This document shows, in pieces, positions 13,966 through 17,680 of a DNA stretch of 17,680 nt. Each line of letters begins with the position of its first letter. The first letter of the stretch is position 1. A program made the translations under genes and the position numbers. This DNA is from an uncultured bacterium (GTDB taxonomy: Bacteria > Desulfobacterota > Desulfobulbia > Desulfobulbales > Desulfobulbaceae), in NCBI GenBank assembly GCA_903842475.1, contig CAIMMA010000455.1, forward strand, positions 1 to 17,680. The letters are read 5' to 3'. The notes below the pieces were generated by a model. That model was given only the letters and a program-made list of their open reading frames with translations, had not been told where the DNA came from and ran no database searches.

Positions 13966-14343
13966 GACGGGGATTCGATCCTTTGGGTTGGAGGAGGAAT
14001 GGCGCCACCCCGTTGTCAGGGGGGGCGATCGCTGGCCGCCTCTTTTATCTTGTTGATATATTTCTATAATTGTTAGGATTTTACGAAAACTGGGCCACAG
14101 TATAATGGTCCCGGAACGATTGCGCAAGAAACAACGACAGGTTCTCGGGGAGCGGGTGTCGGGTCGTATCGGTCGACACCCGCATGCGGCGGCGGAAATC
14201 GCTTCCCGGGTTCCTTGTGGTCCGATCAATGGTACGCTACCGGTGGTTCCTGACGCCTGTGGCAGGGGTGCTTGGTCGGCCTGCGGATGGGGGCGAAAAA
14301 GGCCTTGTGAGCTGAACTCATTGAAAACAGGATATTTTGTGAA
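13966..14343. other. Divergent intergenic region with a 10-bp stem
   Basis: This is the left part of the gap between the DsbA-like operon and nrdJ. An AT-rich block at 14045-14106, including TATAAT on the plus strand (14101-14106, poor -35), is the likely promoter area. GCGGGTGTCG (14152-14161) pairs perfectly with CGACACCCGC (14174-14183) across 12 bases; no T-run follows, so it is not an intrinsic terminator. I see no cobalamin-riboswitch B12 box here, although the next gene needs that cofactor. Confidence 0.4.
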
Positions 14344-14359
14344 ACACTACATGTTGCAT
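14344..14359. promoter_or_regulatory. NrdR box 1 upstream of nrdJ
   Basis: ACACTACATGTTGCAT matches the palindromic NrdR-box pattern (core CTACATGTTG at 14347-14356). It overlaps a possible promoter with TTGTGA at 14337-14342 and TTTTAT at 14361-14366. NrdR is the ATP/dATP-sensing repressor of ribonucleotide reductase genes. Confidence 0.78.
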
Positions 14360-14375
14360 GTTTTATTGTTGATGC

Positions 14376-14391
14376 GCGCTACATGTTGTGA
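14376..14391. promoter_or_regulatory. NrdR box 2 upstream of nrdJ
   Basis: GCGCTACATGTTGTGA repeats the core CTACATGTTG (14379-14388) exactly 32 bp after box 1, three helical turns. Paired boxes at this spacing are the hallmark of NrdR regulation. Confidence 0.78.
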
Positions 14392-14547
14392 TAAGTTGCC
14401 GTCGGTACTGCGGGGAGGCGCCGGGGCGCCCTCTCGGATTCCTTGCTGCAACCACCGGTTTTTCCAAAGAGATTGCAGGGGGGGACAGGGGCGGCTGGAG
14501 GTGTTCGGTTGCTGTCCGCACCACCGATGGTCGGCTGTTCAGGAAGC

Positions 14548-14584
14548 GATGAAACCAAATCAAGCGAAAAGAGGGAAGAGATGA
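14548..14584 (+). CDS. Possible 11-residue leader peptide overlapping the nrdJ start
   Basis: ATG at 14548 follows CAGGAAGCG and encodes MKPNQAKRGKR. Its TGA overlaps the nrdJ ATG as ATGA at 14581-14584. This is a possible translationally coupled leader. With so few codons the pattern may be chance; the A/G-rich stretch also has to serve as the nrdJ ribosome-binding site. Confidence 0.2.
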
Positions 14585-16752
14585 CCAGAAGCATACCACG
14601 GCAGCAGTTGACCGATACCGCCGAGACCGTGCTGGAGCGGCGCTACTATCTGAAAGACGAGCAGGGGAAGCCGCTTGAAAACTGGGAGGGGTTGTGCCGC
14701 CGGGTTGCCAACGCCGTTGCTTCGGTCGATCGCGACATGGGGGATTTTGCCGACCTGGGCGATCGTTTCTTCAATCTGATCTATTATCTCGATTTTCTGC
14801 CCAACTCCCCCTGCCTGATGAACGCCGGCACCAACCTCGGCCAGTTGTCCGCCTGCTTTGTGCTGCCGGTGGAAGACTCGATGGACGGCATCTTCAGCTC
14901 CATTCGCAACGGGGCGTTGGTGCACAAGACCGGCGGCGGCACCGGCTATTCCTTTTCCCGGCTGCGGCCCAAGAATTCGGCGGTGCAGTCGACCCAGGGC
15001 GTGGCTTCCGGGCCCTTGAGTTTTGCCGCGGTCTTTGATATCGCCACCGAAACCATCAAGCAGGGCGGCAAACGGCGCGGTGCCAACATGGGTGTATTGC
15101 GGGTCGATCACCCCGATATCCTCGAATTCATTTCCGCCAAGGAAGACCAGACCCGGTTCACCAATTTCAATTTCAGCGTGGCGATCACCGATCGGTTCAT
15201 GGAGGCGGTGCGGGACAACCTCGAATACGACCTGGTCGATCCCTCCAACGGCGACATCATCAACACTCTGCGGGCCCGGGAAGTGTTCGATAAGATTATC
15301 GATCTGGCCTGGCATAACGGCGAGCCCGGCGTCCTGTTCATCGATGCCGCCAACCGCGACAATCCCACCCCGCAACTCGGCGACTTCGAGGCCACCAACC
15401 CCTGCGGCGAGCAGTGGCTGCTGCCTTACGAATCCTGCAACCTCGGTTCGGTCAATCTCGGTCAGTATGTCCGTGACGGCAAGGTCGATTGGGAGCGGTT
15501 GCGCACAACCACCCATCTGGCGGTCCGATTCCTCGATAACGTCATCGATTGCAACCGGTTCCCTATCCCGGAAATCGCCGAGATGACCCATAAGACCCGT
15601 AAGATCGGGCTGGGAATCATGGGGCTGCATGACATGCTGATTCAGTTGCAGTTGCCCTACGGCAGCCAGGAGGGGCGGCAGACTGCTTCCGAGGTTATGG
15701 CGTTCATCCGCGGCGAGGCGGAAATCGCCTCCGTCGCCCTGGCTGCGGTCAAGGGGCCTTTTCCCGCCTTTGATGAAAAGAGCAACCGCTACCCGGCCCG
15801 GCGCAACGCCGCCCTGACCTCGATTCAGCCCACCGGCACGGTCTCGATGATTGCCGACTGCGCCTCCGGTTGCGAGCCGTATTTTTCCATCGTCATGATC
15901 AAGAACGTCATGGACGGCGACCGGCTCTTGATGGTCAATAAGCATTTTGAACGGGTCGCTCGCGAGGAGGGCTTTTTCTCGGCGGCGATGCTGGAGCGGG
16001 TGGCCAGCAGCGGCACGGTCATCGGTCATCCCGAGATTCCTTTGAGCTGGCAGGAGATTTTTCGCACCGCCCAGGATATCGGTCCGGAGCAGCATATCCG
16101 CATGCAGGGCACCCTGCAGCGCAGCGGGGTCGACGCTTCGATCAGCAAAACCATCAATCTGCCAGCCAACGCCACCGCCGACGATGTCCGCACCTCCTAT
16201 CTGCTCGGTTACGAACTGGGGTGCAAGGGTTTGACCGTCTACCGCGACGGTTCCCGTGACCATCAGGTGCTCAATACCATGGCCGCAGGCCCGGAGAAGA
16301 CGGCGACGGTTTCCTCCGAGGGATTGTTCCAAAAGTCGACCCTGCCCGATGTGCTCAGCGCCAAGCGTTACCGGCTCAAGGACATCAATCAGGAGACCAT
16401 CTACCTGATTGTCTGTTTCGACGAGGATGAGAAACCCATGGAGGTCTTTGCCAAGTTCCCCTTTGACAACCGGGTGGACCTCAAAGACAAATCCACCATG
16501 TGGACCACCACTTGCCGATTGGTGTCGCTGGCCCTGCGCTACCAGATTCCCATGGACGAGATCATCAAGCAGTTGGATCGCTCCAGCGGCCACATGCTCG
16601 ACCTGCCCGCCCAACTGGGCAAACTGCTCAAGTCGTTCATGGCCGCCACCCAGCACGGCTTTGCCTCGGTCTGTCCCGAATGTCAGGGCAGGCTGGTGTT
16701 TGAGGAAGGATGCGAGGTGTGCCGCGATTGCGGATATTCTAAGTGTTCGTGA
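14581..16752 (+). CDS. nrdJ: Adenosylcobalamin-dependent (class II) ribonucleotide reductase
   Basis: A 723-residue enzyme reducing ribonucleotides to deoxyribonucleotides, independent of oxygen. The catalytic thiyl site is N273-P-C275-G-E277. The redox cysteine pair is C92 (LSACFVLP) and C286 (ESCNLGSVNL), with the same 11-residue step from the thiyl cysteine as in the Thermotoga enzyme. The C-terminal tail carries a zinc-ribbon-like cluster (CPEC, CEVC, CRDCG, ending in SKCS) that passes electrons from thioredoxin. There is no N-terminal ATP cone, so overall activity control by dATP is probably absent from the enzyme itself. The ATG at 14581 is chosen because the family starts about here and GAGGGAAG precedes it; the frame is open to 14443. 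Two NrdR boxes lie 190-235 bases upstream. It is followed after 13 bases by a small membrane-protein gene. Confidence 0.95.
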   Translation: MTRSIPRQQLTDTAETVLERRYYLKDEQGKPLENWEGLCRRVANAVASVDRDMGDFADLGDRFFNLIYYLDFLPNSPCLMNAGTNLGQLSACFVLPVEDSMDGIFSSIRNGALVHKTGGGTGYSFSRLRPKNSAVQSTQGVASGPLSFAAVFDIATETIKQGGKRRGANMGVLRVDHPDILEFISAKEDQTRFTNFNFSVAITDRFMEAVRDNLEYDLVDPSNGDIINTLRAREVFDKIIDLAWHNGEPGVLFIDAANRDNPTPQLGDFEATNPCGEQWLLPYESCNLGSVNLGQYVRDGKVDWERLRTTTHLAVRFLDNVIDCNRFPIPEIAEMTHKTRKIGLGIMGLHDMLIQLQLPYGSQEGRQTASEVMAFIRGEAEIASVALAAVKGPFPAFDEKSNRYPARRNAALTSIQPTGTVSMIADCASGCEPYFSIVMIKNVMDGDRLLMVNKHFERVAREEGFFSAAMLERVASSGTVIGHPEIPLSWQEIFRTAQDIGPEQHIRMQGTLQRSGVDASISKTINLPANATADDVRTSYLLGYELGCKGLTVYRDGSRDHQVLNTMAAGPEKTATVSSEGLFQKSTLPDVLSAKRYRLKDINQETIYLIVCFDEDEKPMEVFAKFPFDNRVDLKDKSTMWTTTCRLVSLALRYQIPMDEIIKQLDRSSGHMLDLPAQLGKLLKSFMAATQHGFASVCPECQGRLVFEEGCEVCRDCGYSKCS

Positions 16753-16765
16753 TGGGGGTGGCCAT

Positions 16766-16978
16766 ATGATTATTATATATTGTTTGGCTCAATTTATTAG
16801 TTATATAACTAAGTCTGTCCGAAACACCGGTAACGCTGTGATTTTGCTTGGTCTGGTTGCTGGGATCACATTATTGGGTATTTTTGGGCAAGGTGAAATC
16901 GCCTCGCAAGGGATGAATGTGCTGTATCTCATTGTTGGTGCAAAGATCCAAAGTTTTCGTCAGCGAATTAGGCGCTAA
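16766..16978 (+). CDS. Small membrane protein, unknown function
   Basis: A 70-residue protein beginning MIIIYCLAQFISYITK. A hydrophobic helix spans about 24-43 (NAVILLGLVAGITLLGIFG), a second weaker one about 49-60 (MNVLYLIVGAKI), and a basic tail (SFRQRIRR) follows. This points to a small inner-membrane protein with a cytoplasmic C-terminus. GGGGTGG lies five bases before the ATG. It is only 13 bases after nrdJ but much more AT-rich with different codon use, so its placement looks recent. A hairpin follows 18 bases after the stop. No family is recognised. Confidence 0.6.
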   Translation: MIIIYCLAQFISYITKSVRNTGNAVILLGLVAGITLLGIFGQGEIASQGMNVLYLIVGAKIQSFRQRIRR

Positions 16979-16996
16979 AGCAAGTTGAGATATAAA

Positions 16997-17025
16997 GGCG
17001 GGTGAGCAATTGTTGCTTGCCCGCC
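16997..17025 (+). terminator. Hairpin after the nrdJ/small-membrane-protein genes
   Basis: GGCGGGTGAGCAA pairs with TTGCTTGCCCGCC (13 pairs, two G-U) around a three-base loop. The tail GAAAATTCTGGTTT is not a proper T-run, so termination would be inefficient or need help. Position and stem strength still suggest it ends the nrdJ transcript. Confidence 0.55.
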
Positions 17026-17055
17026 GAAAATTCTGGTTTCAATCCGTACCCCCCC

Positions 17056-17097
17056 CTTTAAAAAAGGGTGGGCAAACGTCTTTTTTGTTTGCCCACC
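17056..17097 (-). terminator. Intrinsic terminator, minus-strand orientation
   Basis: GGTGGGCAAAC (17067-17077) and GTTTGCCCACC (17087-17097) form a perfect 11-bp stem. In the minus-strand direction it is followed by CTTTTTT, the classic U-tract. On the plus strand the T-run is in the loop. No minus-strand gene is recognised to its right in the window. Its stem sequence resembles that of the hairpin at 16997-17025, so the two may be related copies. Confidence 0.7.
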
Positions 17098-17177
17098 GAT
17101 TGCTCCAATTCAAAGCAAATCCATTTTTCGCACCATCTGGATAGCTCAACAACCACTGTCTCCCTGCGGGAGGCGCA

Positions 17178-17342
17178 TTCTTTTCTTTGCGTGCCCAAAG
17201 AAAAGAACCAAAAGAAAGGGCAGCCCGGCCGCTGAGACGACCCCGTTCGCCGAGGTCCGGAACCGGCGGGGCAAAAACTCGCTGCGCTCAAACAGTTTGC
17301 CCCTTCTTCCCGGTTCCGCACCCCGCCGCCCGGCTCAGCGGC
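17178..17342. repeat. Nested palindromic element, probably a dispersed intergenic repeat
   Basis: This is a compound structure. TTCTTTTCTTTG/CAAAGAAAAGAA is a perfect 12-bp hairpin (17178-17189, 17196-17207). A three-layer fold follows: GCCGCTGAG with CTCAGCGGC (17228-17236, 17334-17342), CGGAACCGG with CCGGTTCCG (17258-17266, 17310-17318), and GGGGCAAA with TTTGCCCC (17268-17275, 17296-17303) around a CTCGCTGCGCTC loop. Small frames on both strands here are not protein-like. From memory, the CTTTTCTTTG hairpin plus such a tail is common between genes in many proteobacteria and is often mistranslated as small proteins; copy number here cannot be checked. Confidence 0.6.
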
Positions 17343-17419
17343 GAGGGCCCCCTCGTCCCCGAATACTCTGCTTTCAATAAAACCATGCCCTCGGCGGGGC
17401 GAGCATTTTGCAAAGGAAT

Positions 17420-17440
17420 AAAAAGGGGACGGATTTAAAT
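17420..17440 (+). repeat. GGGGACGGATTT-type repeat end
   Basis: AAAAAGGGGACGGATTT followed by AAAT resembles, from memory, a short motif that is widespread in Desulfobacterota and other proteobacteria and often flanks IS200/REP-type transposase genes. No such gene is present in this window. The rest of 17343-17608 is AT-rich non-coding sequence that leads to the CBS gene; a weak promoter (TTGTAG-18-GATGAT, 17514-17543) can be drawn. Confidence 0.3.
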
Positions 17441-17608
17441 AGAGATAATATATTTTCCATCCATTTTACCTCCATTCAAACCCCATTGTTTTTCCTCCCG
17501 CCTTCCCCTATCTTTGTAGCAGTTTCCTGTTAAACCAGATGATTTTTCATGCTTTGGCAAAGGAGACCACCTGTTGCCCCGCCCACCACCTTGTCGGGAG
17601 GAATAGCC

Positions 17609-17680
17609 ATGCCCATCGGAGAATTCTGCAATCGGGAAGTTGTGTTTACCACCAGAAAGACCCCCGTCGTTGAGGCGGCC
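17609..17680 (+). CDS. CBS-domain protein, N-terminus only
   Basis: The first 24 codons read MPIGEFCNREVVFTTRKTP followed by VVEAA, then the window ends. The pattern GExCNREVVxxxxxxxVxEAA is the opening of the first CBS motif in small stand-alone CBS proteins, which bind adenine nucleotides and regulate other proteins. GGGAGGAA stands six bases before the ATG, giving a confident start. The rest of the gene and any fused domain are outside the window. Confidence 0.72.
   Translation, partial: MPIGEFCNREVVFTTRKTPVVEAA

Noticed and set aside
13966..14229. Longer N-terminus for the DsbA-like protein
   Set aside because: It would bury the signal peptide behind 88 residues of arginine/proline-rich non-coding-type sequence.
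13966..14580. Cobalamin riboswitch before nrdJ
   Set aside because: Expected for a B12-dependent gene, but no GCCACTG-like B12 box or matching core was found by eye; NrdR boxes explain the regulation instead.
14560..16656. Minus-strand open frame of 698 codons opposite nrdJ
   Set aside because: nrdJ on the other strand is unambiguous. The antisense product is low-complexity G, D, V, H and L sequence, typical of a mirror frame of a GC-rich gene.
17058..17438. Small open frames on both strands in the right-hand repeat
   Set aside because: They are translations of palindromic repeat DNA, with no ribosome-binding site or protein-like composition.

Overview
The window (GC-rich, bacterial) looks like a stretch of core chromosome from a Gram-negative anaerobe or facultative anaerobe, most plausibly a Desulfobacterota member of the Desulfobulbales type. 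This rests on a sigma-54/enhancer-binding-protein regulator beside a chemoreceptor-like sensor, a PilZ protein, a coenzyme-B12-dependent (class II) ribonucleotide reductase with NrdR boxes, a DUF6172 protein, signal-peptide and lipobox sequences, and multi-copy-type palindromic repeats. The taxonomic call is an inference. No phage, transposase gene, CRISPR array or defence cluster is visible.

Left part (1-3407, all on the minus strand): a lipoprotein gene, then a STAS-like/PilZ gene, an NtrC-family regulator, and the start of a membrane sensor/chemoreceptor. The gap between regulator and sensor holds a GG-N10-GC sigma-54 promoter with two palindromic sites about 92-142 bp upstream of its -12/-24 elements. 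This looks like a complete enhancer-dependent control region.

Middle (3642-9439): on the plus strand, DUF6172, the ribosome-assembly GTPase RsgA, an SRPBCC-fold protein, a transglutaminase-like protein and a family-4 glycoside hydrolase. A large cysteine-rich exported protein of unknown family converges from the minus strand. A complete tRNA-Leu(UAA), with near-consensus promoter and intrinsic terminator, follows on the minus strand (9585-9767).

Right part: a two-helix K+ channel with an RCK domain (plus strand) converges on a tight minus-strand operon reading DsbA-like protein -> PhoH -> YbeY-PdxJ. The genes of this operon are one base apart. YbeY and PdxJ form one uninterrupted reading frame, with a good Shine-Dalgarno in front of the PdxJ methionine. 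The channel gene likewise has a Shine-Dalgarno and Met exactly between pore and RCK domain, so two genes in this window look built to make both a long and a short product. Across a 615-bp intergenic region with a pair of NrdR boxes lies nrdJ, followed by a small membrane-protein gene. A 630-bp non-coding tract follows with two hairpin terminators and a nested palindromic repeat, then the start of a CBS-domain protein running off the end.

The most interesting points are the YbeY-PdxJ fusion with internal start, the pore/RCK internal start, and the sigma-54 enhancer region. Nothing here is clearly a new multi-gene system.
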